NCBI GenBank assembly: GCA_900540205.1
Contig: UQER01000009.1
Location: 41,367-105,366, forward strand
Direction: 5' to 3'
DNA: 64,000 bases
From: an uncultured Porphyromonadaceae bacterium
Lineage (GTDB): Bacteria; Bacteroidota; Bacteroidia; Bacteroidales; Muribaculaceae
Shown here one piece after another: positions 1 to 8,056 of the stretch. Below the pieces are notes generated by a model, which saw only the letters and a program-made list of their open reading frames with translations, did not search any database and was not told where the DNA came from. Position 1 is the first letter of the stretch. Each line of letters starts with the position of its first letter. Made by a program: the position numbers and the translations under genes.

Positions 1-91
1 AGGCTGACATACATCCATAGCCTGACCGGTAAATGTCTGTGCTGACAGCCTGAAGAAGAAATGTAGTGGAGAAAAAGCAGGGATGTACATA

Positions 92-122
92 CAAAATTAC
101 GCGTTTCTGTTCTATCTGCCAA
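92..122 (-). promoter_or_regulatory. Candidate minus-strand promoter
   Basis: On the minus strand a TTGG box (119-122) and a TAATTTTG box (92-99) are separated by 19 nt, which fits the Bacteroidota -33/-7 pattern. It would drive a gene lying left of the window; a possible start codon is at 16-18. Weak call, because no coding sequence confirms it. Confidence 0.35.
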
Positions 123-153
123 GAAAATCTCAGTAACTTTGTGGCCAAACTCA

Positions 154-335
154 GAAGTCATTTAAACTTTTTCTTAAATGGCTCCATGAGATTTCTTCTT
201 CAAGAATTCGGCCTGTTATTGGCTGCGTTTAACCTTATTTTCGGTCACGATGCCCGCATCGCTCCCTCAAATTCGGTTAAAATCCGCTCAAAAACAGTCT
301 CAAATTCTTTTCGAAGAAAAAGTTTAAATGACTTC
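154..335. mobile_element. MITE-like foldback element with 22-bp perfect terminal inverted repeats
   Basis: Positions 154-175 and 314-335 are exact reverse complements (22 of 22). Inside lie a nested pair TTTAACC (228-234) / GGTTAAA (275-281) and an apical hairpin GATGC-CC-GCATC (249-260), so the whole 182 bp can fold back on itself. It encodes no transposase. This is the architecture of a non-autonomous miniature inverted-repeat element or of a structured RNA. An open frame of about 100 codons crosses it but resembles no protein family I know. The right arm runs into the 5' end of folB. Confidence 0.6.
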
Positions 336-345
336 ATTGCTCGAA

Positions 346-777
346 ATGACTTTTACCATCGAACTTGAGAAAATGCGCTTTTATGCCCGTCACGGAGTGT
401 TTCCGCAGGAACGAGCAGTGGGAAACTGGTTTGAGGTTTCGGTAAGCCTGACATATGAGACTGACGCCGAAACGGAGCCGGACGACAATCTTGCCGGCAC
501 GATAAATTACGCCCGCGTGGCCGAAATAGTGACGCATGAGATGTCCATCCCCTCGCAACTGCTCGAGACTGTGGCTCTGCGCATCCGCCGTGCCCTCCTT
601 GATGCATTTGCCGCATCAGCTTCTGCCGTTTCTTCCGCTTCAGGCGCCTCAACCGCCGTTACTAACGACGCTACCGACGCATCGCCTATAATCACCTCCG
701 GCTCAATACGCGTAGCCAAAATAACCCCGCCCCTTGGCCTCCCCCTCGCCTCTGCCTCCGCCACCCTCCGGTGGTAA
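346..777 (+). CDS. folB: Dihydroneopterin aldolase
   Basis: FolB cleaves 7,8-dihydroneopterin to 6-hydroxymethyl-dihydropterin and glycolaldehyde in cytosolic folate synthesis. The N-terminus (IELEKMRFYARHGVFPQE) is the FolB signature with its conserved Y-x-x-H-G-V motif, and the C-terminal VAKITPPLGL matches the family end. I start at ATG 346 because an in-frame ATG at 328 lies inside the right arm of the foldback element and would add only six element-derived residues. The protein is longer than the usual ~120 aa because of an alanine/serine-rich insert around residues 85-120, just before the last strand. It stands alone; no other folate gene is in the window. Confidence 0.85.
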   Translation: MTFTIELEKMRFYARHGVFPQERAVGNWFEVSVSLTYETDAETEPDDNLAGTINYARVAEIVTHEMSIPSQLLETVALRIRRALLDAFAASASAVSSASGASTAVTNDATDASPIITSGSIRVAKITPPLGLPLASASATLRW

Positions 778-892
778 ATTGCACTCCACTTTTCTGGACT
801 TGTTCTCATGCTTTCGCTCTCGCAGTGTGAGATTCCCAATAATTCTCAATAACAATTACGAGGACTATGTCCCAAATCTCGCCGATTTGTAT

Positions 893-900
893 TATATTTG
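893..900 (+). promoter_or_regulatory. Bacteroidota -7 box (TATATTTG)
   Basis: TATATTTG matches TAnnTTTG and ends 24 nt before the ATG at 925, the usual place for a -7 element with a short leader. No clear -33 TTTG lies at the expected distance. Confidence 0.45.
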
Positions 901-924
901 CGATATTCACTTAAATAAATTCTT

Positions 925-1650
925 ATGAGACATCTGTGTGCAATTCTTGCAAGTATGCTTGCATTATCACTGGCTTTCGCTGCTTCTGCTAAAGATAAAA
1001 AGAAGGATGTAGAAAAAGACGACGATGGCAAGGAAATTATCGCCAAGGTATGGTTCAAGGATGGAAGTGTCTACAGTGGGCCACTCGTGAAACACTGGCA
1101 TACGAGACGCCAGAATTTCCTTGACCAGGGACACAATTTCCATACGGTCAACCCTGACGGAAGTGACAAATCCATAAAGCATGAAGCTAAGGAAACAGAC
1201 TCAATCCAGATCATATCAAGCACACATGAAGCCTTCAAAGCCGGCGATTTCTACATGGCTTACAATGGAGAAGGACGTTATGCCCTCCACAAGATGCTGC
1301 TCAGAGCCAATCAGGGTCGCCATGCCGATATGTTTACGTTGCTGCACTGGGATGTTGGTGGCACCAAGTATCAAATTCAACTTATGAATACATGGTATAT
1401 GCTTTTCCATGACGATCCTTCAAAAATATATTTATTTTATGACGTGGCCTTGCAGCCTGGGCAGCGTAAAACAAAGGTATACCTCAAGAATTTAACTAAA
1501 TCATTGGAAAAAAACGGAAGGAAAGAACTGGCTGATGCCATAACTCAACAATTTTGTCCTGATAAAAAAACTACAAAGGAGAGTGAGGCCAAAATTAAGG
1601 AGAACCCATCCATATTACTTGATTTTATCGACGAGTATTTAAGTAAGTAG
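925..1650 (+). CDS. Exported protein of unknown function
   Basis: The 241-residue product begins with a clear signal peptide (hydrophobic run to about residue 20, then AASAK), followed by a very charged stretch (KDKKKDVEKDDDGKE) and a segment VWFKDGSVYSGPLVKHW that looks like the start of a beta-rich domain. I recognise no family. It is AT-richer than the genes around it. Location is probably periplasmic; no lipobox cysteine is visible. The next small gene follows after a short gap and may be co-transcribed. Confidence 0.6.
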   Translation: MRHLCAILASMLALSLAFAASAKDKKKDVEKDDDGKEIIAKVWFKDGSVYSGPLVKHWHTRRQNFLDQGHNFHTVNPDGSDKSIKHEAKETDSIQIISSTHEAFKAGDFYMAYNGEGRYALHKMLLRANQGRHADMFTLLHWDVGGTKYQIQLMNTWYMLFHDDPSKIYLFYDVALQPGQRKTKVYLKNLTKSLEKNGRKELADAITQQFCPDKKTTKESEAKIKENPSILLDFIDEYLSK

Positions 1651-1719
1651 GTGATGAGGATTAGCCGCACCGGGAGTGGAGGTTTTTGAGTGATTTATGA
1701 TGTAATATTGCATAAAGGT

Positions 1720-1935
1720 ATGATCAGTAATAGAGTGAAACGGAATGTGTGGCTGGCGCTGGCCGTGATGTCGGTAGGAGTGGTGATCGACAGGGCCATC
1801 CGTGTGGCTGAAGGAACCGTGGAATGGTGGAATCTCGTTTCGGCAATTGTGATAACTGCGTTCTGTGTCAAGTTTTATCTCTGCTGCCGCAGGGAAGTGA
1901 AAAACGGCAACCTGTTCGGACGTTCCGGCAAATGA
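1720..1935 (+). CDS. Small membrane protein, unknown function
   Basis: 71 residues from ATG 1720; a GTG at 1690 would add ten unlikely residues. Two hydrophobic segments (about residues 10-22 and 33-48) suggest a two-pass inner-membrane protein with a basic C-terminal tail (CRREVKNG). No family is recognised. It lies between the exported ORFan and the acetyltransferase, all on the same strand. Existence is inferred from intact frame and membrane-protein composition only. Confidence 0.4.
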   Translation: MISNRVKRNVWLALAVMSVGVVIDRAIRVAEGTVEWWNLVSAIVITAFCVKFYLCCRREVKNGNLFGRSGK

Positions 1936-2038
1936 TAATTTAAACAATATATTTTAGAGGTATTTTTAAGATATTGGGCGGTTCTGATTGTTAATCATCG
2001 CAGACTGAAAGATATCTGCGATATAACGGTGTATTTAT

Positions 2039-2569
2039 ATGGAAGAACTCAGGATAGATGTGACATTGCAGACTGCAGAGGAGTTGGCGTTGGCCAATGA
2101 GCAGGCGCAACTCGTTTTCAGGTTCAATCACACCATGCCGGGTACCGACGAGTACCAGCAATTGATGCACGCCATTTTCCCTGCGATGGGTGAAGGCAGC
2201 AGGGTGAGTGCTCCGTTGTCTGGTGTGCGGTTTCATAATGTCAGTATAGGGCGCAACGTAATTGTGATGCCCGGATGCCTGATGATGTCGGCCGGTGGAA
2301 TCACTATAGAGGACGGTGCGATGATAGCCGCCAATGTGCAGCTGATAAGCAACAATCATGACCTGTATGAACGTCAGGTGATAACATGCCGCCATGTCCG
2401 CATCGGCAAAAATGCATGGATTGGAGCGGGGGCGACAATTCTGCCCGGAGTCACTATCGGTGACAATGCCGTGGTAGGAGCGGCCAGTGTGGTGACCAGG
2501 GATGTGGCGCCTGACACGATCGTTGCCGGCAATCCCGCCCGCGTCATAAAACACATCCCACCCCGATAA
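2039..2569 (+). CDS. Sugar O-acetyltransferase, left-handed beta-helix (maltose/NodL acetyltransferase type)
   Basis: 176-residue cytosolic enzyme expected to move acetyl from acetyl-CoA to a sugar hydroxyl. After a short helical N-terminus, hexapeptide repeats begin near residue 60. They include the catalytic-histidine segment LISNNHDLYER and the C-terminal coils IGKNAWIGAGATILPGVTIG and VVGAASVVTRDV, ending in IVAGNPARVIK, the classical signature of the maltose/galactoside/NodL group. The substrate cannot be told from sequence. It is transcribed alone; the next locus is a broken gene with its own promoter. Confidence 0.85.
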   Translation: MEELRIDVTLQTAEELALANEQAQLVFRFNHTMPGTDEYQQLMHAIFPAMGEGSRVSAPLSGVRFHNVSIGRNVIVMPGCLMMSAGGITIEDGAMIAANVQLISNNHDLYERQVITCRHVRIGKNAWIGAGATILPGVTIGDNAVVGAASVVTRDVAPDTIVAGNPARVIKHIPPR

Positions 2570-2629
2570 ATACTTTCAGGAGCACGTGGCTTGAATTTTG
2601 AGATAAAATAGTCAAATGATTCAATTTAT

Positions 2630-2660
2630 TTTGCAGATTCTTAAAGAGTAAGTATTTTTG
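2630..2660 (+). promoter_or_regulatory. Promoter of the decayed ATPase gene
   Basis: TTTG (2630-2633), 19 nt, TATTTTTG (2653-2660): both consensus boxes at normal spacing. The start codon of the pseudogene lies 43 nt after the -7 box, so the dead gene has kept its promoter. Confidence 0.6.
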
Positions 2661-2702
2661 CATTACTTAAAAGCGTCACATGTGACAAGAAATAGTAATA
2701 AG

Positions 2703-3274
2703 ATGATTGTAAACCGCCCTATATATCTGCAAAAACTGATTGAATCGCGTCATAACCACATGATTAAGGTAATCTTGAATATATTTGCGATGCTTTCCTG
2801 GCTGAAAGAGTGTTCCGATATGATGTGAAAGGGAGAGAGTATTTTGACACACCCTATAAATATTACTTTGTGGATTTAGGACTGAGAAATGCAAGATTGA
2901 ATTTCAGGCAGTCAGAACCGACCCATGCAATGGAAAACGTGATTTATAACGAGTTGCGGGTTCGTGGATATAATGTAGACGTAGGAGTTGTGCCGGTGGT
3001 GCGGCGTGATTCGGAAGGACGACAGAGCAGAAGCCAGTTGGAGATTGATTTCGTATGTAATCTCGGAAGCAAAAGATATTATATTCAGTCTGCATACCGT
3101 ATGGTTGATGAGGCGAAAATTGAGCAAGAGGAAGCTTCATTGCGCAGGGTGGATGATTCGTTTAAAAAAATCATTATAGTCGGTGCAGATATTCTTGTAC
3201 GGAGGAGTGACGCCGGCATTACGACAATGGGGATTTATGATTTTCTGTTGAATCCGGATTCGTTGGATTTATGA
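2703..3274 (+). pseudogene. Internally deleted AAA_14/DUF4143 ATPase
   Basis: The full-length family (about 400 residues) has an N-terminal P-loop ATPase domain and a C-terminal DUF4143 nuclease-like domain. Here the N-terminal piece at 2703 (MIVNRPIYLQKLIESRHNH, then MIK) is the family start, which normally runs straight into the Walker A segment. Instead, near 2768, the sequence jumps in another frame to the family's second half (LEYICDAFLAERVFRYDVKG), continuing through KYYFVDLGLRNARLNFRQ to an intact C-terminus at 3274. About 250 codons, including Walker A and B, are missing and the two halves are out of frame. A GTG at 2810 could start a 154-residue C-terminal fragment, but product function is unlikely. 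Confidence 0.75.
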
Positions 3275-3365
3275 GAAATTACAGACAAGATGGTTGTTCG
3301 AGTCACGCTTCCAAATAAAACAACTCCCCCGGCTAAAACAGATTCTCTAATTCGAGAGTTTTCAC

Positions 3366-3373
3366 TAAATTTG
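3366..3373 (+). promoter_or_regulatory. -7 box upstream of rpoN (TAAATTTG)
   Basis: TAAATTTG matches TAnnTTTG. Transcription would begin near 3380, only about 10 nt before the first ATG (3390) but 34 nt before the second (3414), which favours the second start. No -33 TTTG is seen at the usual distance. Confidence 0.4.
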
Positions 3374-3413
3374 CAATTACTCCGTCGGCATGCCCGTCGG
3401 CAATGATGGACCA

Positions 3414-4925
3414 ATGGCAAGGAACTCACTCAATATAGGCACTGAACTGAAACAGCAGCAACGGCTTACGCCGCTGCAGGTGCAGTTTGTGCGCATGCTT
3501 GAGATGAGCGCTCCCGAGATGGAGGATGAAGTGCGCCGTGCTCTTGATGAGATGCCTGCACTTGAGGCGGTGGACAATCAGGACACGGACACCAAGGCCA
3601 CCCAGACCACCGAGGACGGACAGTTGTTCACCGAATCGGACCGCGACATGCAGCGTGCCGATTTCCGCACTGACGATGACGTGCCCGATTATCTGGACAA
3701 TCAGGAGCGGCATGTGGAGGCGCCGGCATTGCCGGGTGAGCGCTTCGAACCACGGATTACGCGTGCCTCCTATGACCCCGACAGATATGTGGAGCCGGTG
3801 GTTACGAATAGCGACGAGACACTGTTTGAATCGCTTGACCGTCAGGTCTCCGAACTGCATCTCACCGCCGATGAACTTGCCATTGCCCGTTACATCATAG
3901 GCTCGATTGACGAAAACGGCTATCTCACGCGCCCCATGCAGGCGTTGCTCGACGATCTGGCCATAAACGAGGGGATTGACACCGACATGGCCACCTTGGA
4001 ACGTATGCGCCGTGTGGTGCGCAGTCTCGACCCTCCCGGCGTCGGCGCCGTGGATTTGCGCGACTGTCTGTTGCTCCAGTTGCGCCGTATGCAGCGTTCC
4101 ACCCGTTCGCTCACTGCGGCGGAGGTGGTGGCCGATTATTTCGACCTGTTCTCCAAGCGACATTTCGACCGCATCGCGTCGGCTATGGACATTACCCGTC
4201 CGCAGCTCGACGATGCCATTGAACTTATCTCACGGCTCAATCCCAAACCGGGGAGCGCATTTCCGACAGGAGCCATTGATGACAGGAGCCGTCAGATTAC
4301 ACCCGACTTTCTGGTTGAGGCCGCACCCGACGGGAGCCTGACGCTTACGTCGCTCAGCCACATTCCCGAGCTGCGCGTGGAGCGCACGTTCGAATCGGAT
4401 GCCACGGTGCCCGAGGGGAGCGACAAGCGTCTGGAGGACGCCCGCATATTCCTGCGCACCAAGCGCGACGATGCGCGGAACTTTATCCGCGTGGTCACAC
4501 AGCGGCAGGAGACCCTTTTCCGTGTGATGAGTGCCATTGTGAAACTGCAGCACGATTTCTTTGTCAGCGAGGATGACGAGGATATCCGCCCTATGGTGTT
4601 GCGCGACATTGCCGAGCTGACCGGCTACAACCTTTCGGTGATTTCACGTGCCACCCAGGGCAAGTATGTGGCCACACTCCACGGAGTTTATCCGCTTAAA
4701 AAGTTTTTCAACGAGAAGGTGAAGGCCGACAACGACACCATCACCTCCAACCGCATAATTTCAGCAATCAAAAAGGCGATAGAATCGGAAGACCCGTCAA
4801 AACCGCTGAGCGACCGCGAGATAACGGCACGCCTTGCCGCCGGAGGCTACGACATAGCCCGGCGCACTGTAGCCAAGTACCGGGAGAATCTCGGTTTCCC
4901 GGTGGCGCGTCTGCGCAAAAAATGA
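3414..4925 (+). CDS. rpoN: RNA polymerase sigma-54 factor
   Basis: RpoN directs RNA polymerase to -24/-12 promoters and needs an AAA+ activator. The Q-rich N-terminal activator-interacting region (ELKQQQRLTPLQVQFVRMLE), the core-binding region in the middle and the C-terminal RpoN box ARRTVAKYRE near the end are all present. Length (503 aa from ATG 3414; 511 from ATG 3390) fits the family. I prefer 3414 because MARNSLNIGTELK matches the usual start and leaves room for a leader. The acidic linker after residue 60 (D/T/E-rich) is ordinary. No enhancer-binding protein is encoded in the window. Confidence 0.95.
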   Translation: MARNSLNIGTELKQQQRLTPLQVQFVRMLEMSAPEMEDEVRRALDEMPALEAVDNQDTDTKATQTTEDGQLFTESDRDMQRADFRTDDDVPDYLDNQERHVEAPALPGERFEPRITRASYDPDRYVEPVVTNSDETLFESLDRQVSELHLTADELAIARYIIGSIDENGYLTRPMQALLDDLAINEGIDTDMATLERMRRVVRSLDPPGVGAVDLRDCLLLQLRRMQRSTRSLTAAEVVADYFDLFSKRHFDRIASAMDITRPQLDDAIELISRLNPKPGSAFPTGAIDDRSRQITPDFLVEAAPDGSLTLTSLSHIPELRVERTFESDATVPEGSDKRLEDARIFLRTKRDDARNFIRVVTQRQETLFRVMSAIVKLQHDFFVSEDDEDIRPMVLRDIAELTGYNLSVISRATQGKYVATLHGVYPLKKFFNEKVKADNDTITSNRIISAIKKAIESEDPSKPLSDREITARLAAGGYDIARRTVAKYRENLGFPVARLRKK

Positions 4926-4965
4926 TGAATGTTCCGAACGAAGTCTTTTGTATCATAAACCGCAT

Positions 4966-5661
4966 ATGAACCAGAATCCCGACACCACCGGCCAAGAGAT
5001 GCCCGCACCTAAAGTCGCAGCCAAAACAGATGTGCTTGAGAACGCCGCACGTTGGCTTTCGGCCGTTTTCTCTCCGTTGCTTTCCGCCACCTATGGCGTT
5101 TTGCTCGCCATGTGGCTGAGCTATCTGTGCTACAGCCCGTTCCGTGCAAAGGCAATTGTGGTGGTGATGACCTTCGTGGCCACCTGCGTGGTGCCCGTGA
5201 TAATTATTTTTGTTCTGAGCAGGGTGGGAGTGGTGAAAGATCCGAGCCTCAACACCCGCAGCGACCGTACGGTGCCTTATCTGCTGTCGGCGCTCTGCTA
5301 CATAGGGGTGGGAGTTTATTACCGGTTTGTCAACGCTCCCGAATGGCTGTCTATGTTTGTGTTCGGCGGCGGATTGGCCCTGATCATTCTCGGGATAGTA
5401 AACCGTTACTGGAAAATCAGCGCGCATGCAGCCGGGATGGGTGGACTCGTGGCCATGCTCTTCTTCATGATGTGCAGCGGCAACAGCGTGGAGAACATGC
5501 AGTGGCAGTTCCTCTCCTCGGTGCTTTTGGCCGGGATGGTGTGCACATCGCGTGTGGTGCTGCATCGGCACACGCTGTGGCAGCTCGGAGTGGGATTCGT
5601 CGTTGGTTTCGTCTGCGTGTTCCTTCCGGCATGGTTCTTCCCCGGCGATGTCCTCCCCTGA
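4966..5661 (+). CDS. Multi-pass membrane protein, possible PAP2-like fold
   Basis: From ATG 4966 (a TTG at 4948 is a less likely start) the 231-residue product has about six hydrophobic segments after a polar N-terminus of about 25 residues. The second half carries KISAHAAGMGG and, later, SRVVLHRHTLWQLGVG. Their spacing recalls the histidine motifs of PAP2-type phosphatases, although the canonical arginine/histidine triad is not complete. It follows rpoN by 40 bp on the same strand and may be co-transcribed. Function is not established; lipid-phosphate chemistry is only a guess. Confidence 0.6.
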   Translation: MNQNPDTTGQEMPAPKVAAKTDVLENAARWLSAVFSPLLSATYGVLLAMWLSYLCYSPFRAKAIVVVMTFVATCVVPVIIIFVLSRVGVVKDPSLNTRSDRTVPYLLSALCYIGVGVYYRFVNAPEWLSMFVFGGGLALIILGIVNRYWKISAHAAGMGGLVAMLFFMMCSGNSVENMQWQFLSSVLLAGMVCTSRVVLHRHTLWQLGVGFVVGFVCVFLPAWFFPGDVLP

Positions 5662-5724
5662 AAGTCTTTATCGTCACTGAATCAAGACGTCAGTTGAAAC
5701 ATAAACAATAATGATAATCAGCTT

Positions 5725-5837
5725 TTGTAGGGTCGCGGCCTGCCGCGACTGCAACAGAGGAGAATGTCATACAAAATACACTGATTTGGCGGAGAACGAA
5801 AGTTCGTTTGCAGTCGCGACAAGTCGCGACCCTACAA
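5725..5837. repeat. REPIN-like inverted repeat, family A copy 1
   Basis: Two GTAGGG-headed palindromic units face each other. The left arm (5726-5755) contains TCGCGG-cctg-CCGCGA; the right arm (5807-5836) is its reverse complement with three mismatches over about 29 bp, separated by about 51 bp. A second copy is at 50201-50300. Each arm can form its own hairpin and the two arms can pair, which is the layout of REP doublets (REPIN/BIME). The GTAG head is also a feature of REP sequences mobilised by RAYT transposases. Confidence 0.65.
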
Positions 5838-5884
5838 TCTGGATTTTGATAATAAAATGATAATGAATATATAATATAATCAAT

Positions 5885-6382
5885 ATGGTAAGTATAATCA
5901 TGGGCAGCACCTCCGACCTTCCGGTGATGCGGAAAGCTGCCGATTTTCTCAACAGTATGCAGGTGCCATTCGAGATGCTGGCACTGTCGGCTCACCGCAC
6001 CCCCGAAGAGGTGGCTGAGTTTGCCCGCAAGGCACATGAACGTGGCGTGAAGGCCATCATAGCAGGTGCCGGCATGGCAGCTGCCCTTCCCGGTGTGATT
6101 GCCGCTTTGACCCCCCTGCCTGTCATCGGTGTACCTCTGAGCGCCACTCTGCAGGGCAACGACGCCCTCCTGTCCATCGTGCAGATGCCTCCGGGCATTC
6201 CTGTGGCCACCGTGGGCATCGACGGCGCCATGAACGCAGCCGTTTTGGCGGTGCGCATACTGGCCCTGTCGGATGCGGCTCTTGCAGAACGCTATGACAT
6301 GTGGCGACTTGATCTCGGTAAAAAAATCGTGAAAGCCAATGCCGAACTTGCCGAAATCAAGTACGAGTACAAAACCAACTGA
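5885..6382 (+). CDS. purE: N5-carboxyaminoimidazole ribonucleotide mutase
   Basis: PurE class I converts N5-CAIR to CAIR in purine synthesis. The start VSIIMGSTSDLPVM holds the nucleotide-binding GS-x-SD motif, LSAHRTPE is the catalytic histidine motif, and GAGMAAALPGV and PLPVIGVPL are further family blocks. At 165 residues it is a normal single-domain PurE. The gene is 15 bp upstream of ispG and heads a purE-ispG-M16 run with no terminator between. No other purine gene is in the window. Confidence 0.95.
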   Translation: MVSIIMGSTSDLPVMRKAADFLNSMQVPFEMLALSAHRTPEEVAEFARKAHERGVKAIIAGAGMAAALPGVIAALTPLPVIGVPLSATLQGNDALLSIVQMPPGIPVATVGIDGAMNAAVLAVRILALSDAALAERYDMWRLDLGKKIVKANAELAEIKYEYKTN

Positions 6383-6397
6383 CAAACCATAGCCGTA

Positions 6398-8056
6398 ATG
6401 GATATTTTCAACTATAAAAGACGTCCCGCCACCGTCACGCATATAGGCGAAGTGGAGGTGGGAGGCGATAATCCTGTGCGTCTGCAGTCGATGAACAACA
6501 CGTCGACCACAGATGTGGAGGGTTCGGTTGAGCAGGCCCTGCGCATTGCCGCGGCAGGCGCCGATATCGACCGCCTCACGGCGCAGGGCGTGCGCGAAGC
6601 TGCCGCAATGGGCGAGATACGCCGTGAATTGCGCCGGCGCGGTTGCCGCATCCCTTTAGTGGCCGACATACATTTCAACCCCAAGGCAGCTTTTGCCGCC
6701 GCCGAACAGGTGGAGAAAGTGCGCATCAATCCCGGAAACTTTGTGGATCCGGGGCGAGTGTTCAAAAAGATAGAGTTCACCGACAGCGAATATGCACATG
6801 AACTGCAGAAGATAGAGGACACCTTCGGGCCGTTTCTCGACCTCTGCAAGGCACATGGAACAGCCGTGCGCATCGGTGTGAACCACGGATCGCTCTCCGA
6901 CCGCATCATGAGCCGATACGGCGACACCCCTGCCGGAATGGTGGAGAGTGCCATGGAGTTTCTGCGCGTGGCCGTGGCACGTGATTTCACTGACATAGTC
7001 ATATCCATCAAGGCCAGCAATACGGTGGTGATGGTGGAGACAGTGCGCCGCCTCGTGGCTGCGATGGATGCCGAGAACATGCATTTCCCGCTGCATCTCG
7101 GCGTGACCGAGGCAGGCGATGGCGAGGATGGCCGTGTGCGTTCGGCCGTAGGCATCGGCACGCTGCTGGCCGAGGGTACGGGCGACACCATCCGCGTGTC
7201 GCTGAGCGAGGAGCCTGAATGCGAGGTTCCGGTTGCGCGCGAGCTGGTGGATTATATCTCCGCCCGTGCGGCTGCACCGCATATAGATGGCTCCATGGCG
7301 CCGGATTATGACCCACTCGCTCCGCAGCAACGTGTCACCGACGCTGTGAGAAATGTGGGCGGAGGTCAGGTGCCGGTAGTGGTGGGCCTGGATGCAATAT
7401 CGGCCGGACTGATTGAGATTCCTGCATCCACACCCCATGCTGAACTTACAGCCACGGTTGCCGCGAATCCCGGCAAGGTGGTAGTGCTCACCTCCTGCCA
7501 TGCTAATCCTGTGGGCGAGATTTCGGCCGCAGTGCATGCGTTGATGCGTGCCGGTCTGTGCAATCCTGTAATTGCTCGTCTGAACTACAATGGCATCCCT
7601 GCCGACAAGGTGGTAATCCGTGCATCGGCCGATTTCGGCGCGTTGCTTCTCAACGGGTTGCTCGACGGCATCGACCTGCAGACCGATGCATTGGACAGCG
7701 ACGGCCGCAACCGTCTGTCACTCGGCATCCTGCAGGCTGCCCGCAAGCGCGTGAGCCGCACGGAGTTCGTATCCTGCCCGGGATGCGGACGCACAATGTT
7801 CGACCTCCAGGCTACAGTGAAAACCGTAAAAGAGGCGGTGTCGCACCTGAAGGGACTGAAAATCGCTGTAATGGGCTGCATTGTGAACGGTCCCGGCGAG
7901 ATGGCCGACGCTGATTACGGATACGTAGGTGCCGGAGCCGGAAACGTGTCGCTCTATCGCGGCAAGGAGGCTGTGGAGAAAAATATCCCCTCCGGAGAGG
8001 CTCTCGAACACCTCATAGCATTGATAAAATCGGACGGTAAATGGTGCGACCGGTAA
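6398..8056 (+). CDS. ispG: (E)-4-hydroxy-3-methylbut-2-enyl-diphosphate synthase
   Basis: IspG (GcpE) reduces MEcPP to HMBPP in the MEP isoprenoid pathway, using a [4Fe-4S] cluster. The N-terminal TIM-barrel is clear (VRLQSMNNTST, DIHFNPKAAF, VEKVRINPGNF). The C-terminal cluster domain has the cysteines in SCPGCGRTMFDLQ and MGCIVNGPGEMADADYG. At 552 residues it is the long form found in Bacteroidota, Chlamydia and plants, with an extra domain between barrel and cluster domains (roughly residues 265-440). It overlaps the next gene by 16 nt, suggesting translational coupling. Confidence 0.96.
   Translation: MDIFNYKRRPATVTHIGEVEVGGDNPVRLQSMNNTSTTDVEGSVEQALRIAAAGADIDRLTAQGVREAAAMGEIRRELRRRGCRIPLVADIHFNPKAAFAAAEQVEKVRINPGNFVDPGRVFKKIEFTDSEYAHELQKIEDTFGPFLDLCKAHGTAVRIGVNHGSLSDRIMSRYGDTPAGMVESAMEFLRVAVARDFTDIVISIKASNTVVMVETVRRLVAAMDAENMHFPLHLGVTEAGDGEDGRVRSAVGIGTLLAEGTGDTIRVSLSEEPECEVPVARELVDYISARAAAPHIDGSMAPDYDPLAPQQRVTDAVRNVGGGQVPVVVGLDAISAGLIEIPASTPHAELTATVAANPGKVVVLTSCHANPVGEISAAVHALMRAGLCNPVIARLNYNGIPADKVVIRASADFGALLLNGLLDGIDLQTDALDSDGRNRLSLGILQAARKRVSRTEFVSCPGCGRTMFDLQATVKTVKEAVSHLKGLKIAVMGCIVNGPGEMADADYGYVGAGAGNVSLYRGKEAVEKNIPSGEALEHLIALIKSDGKWCDR

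Noticed and set aside
66..368. Open frame of 100 codons across the foldback element
   Set aside because: It runs through the inverted repeats, resembles no known family and overlaps the start of folB; the open frame is better explained by the repeat's composition.
3290..3325. TTCGAGT segment resembling a tRNA T-loop, considered as an integration site next to the broken ATPase
   Set aside because: The flanking bases do not form a five-pair T stem and no acceptor or anticodon arm can be folded.
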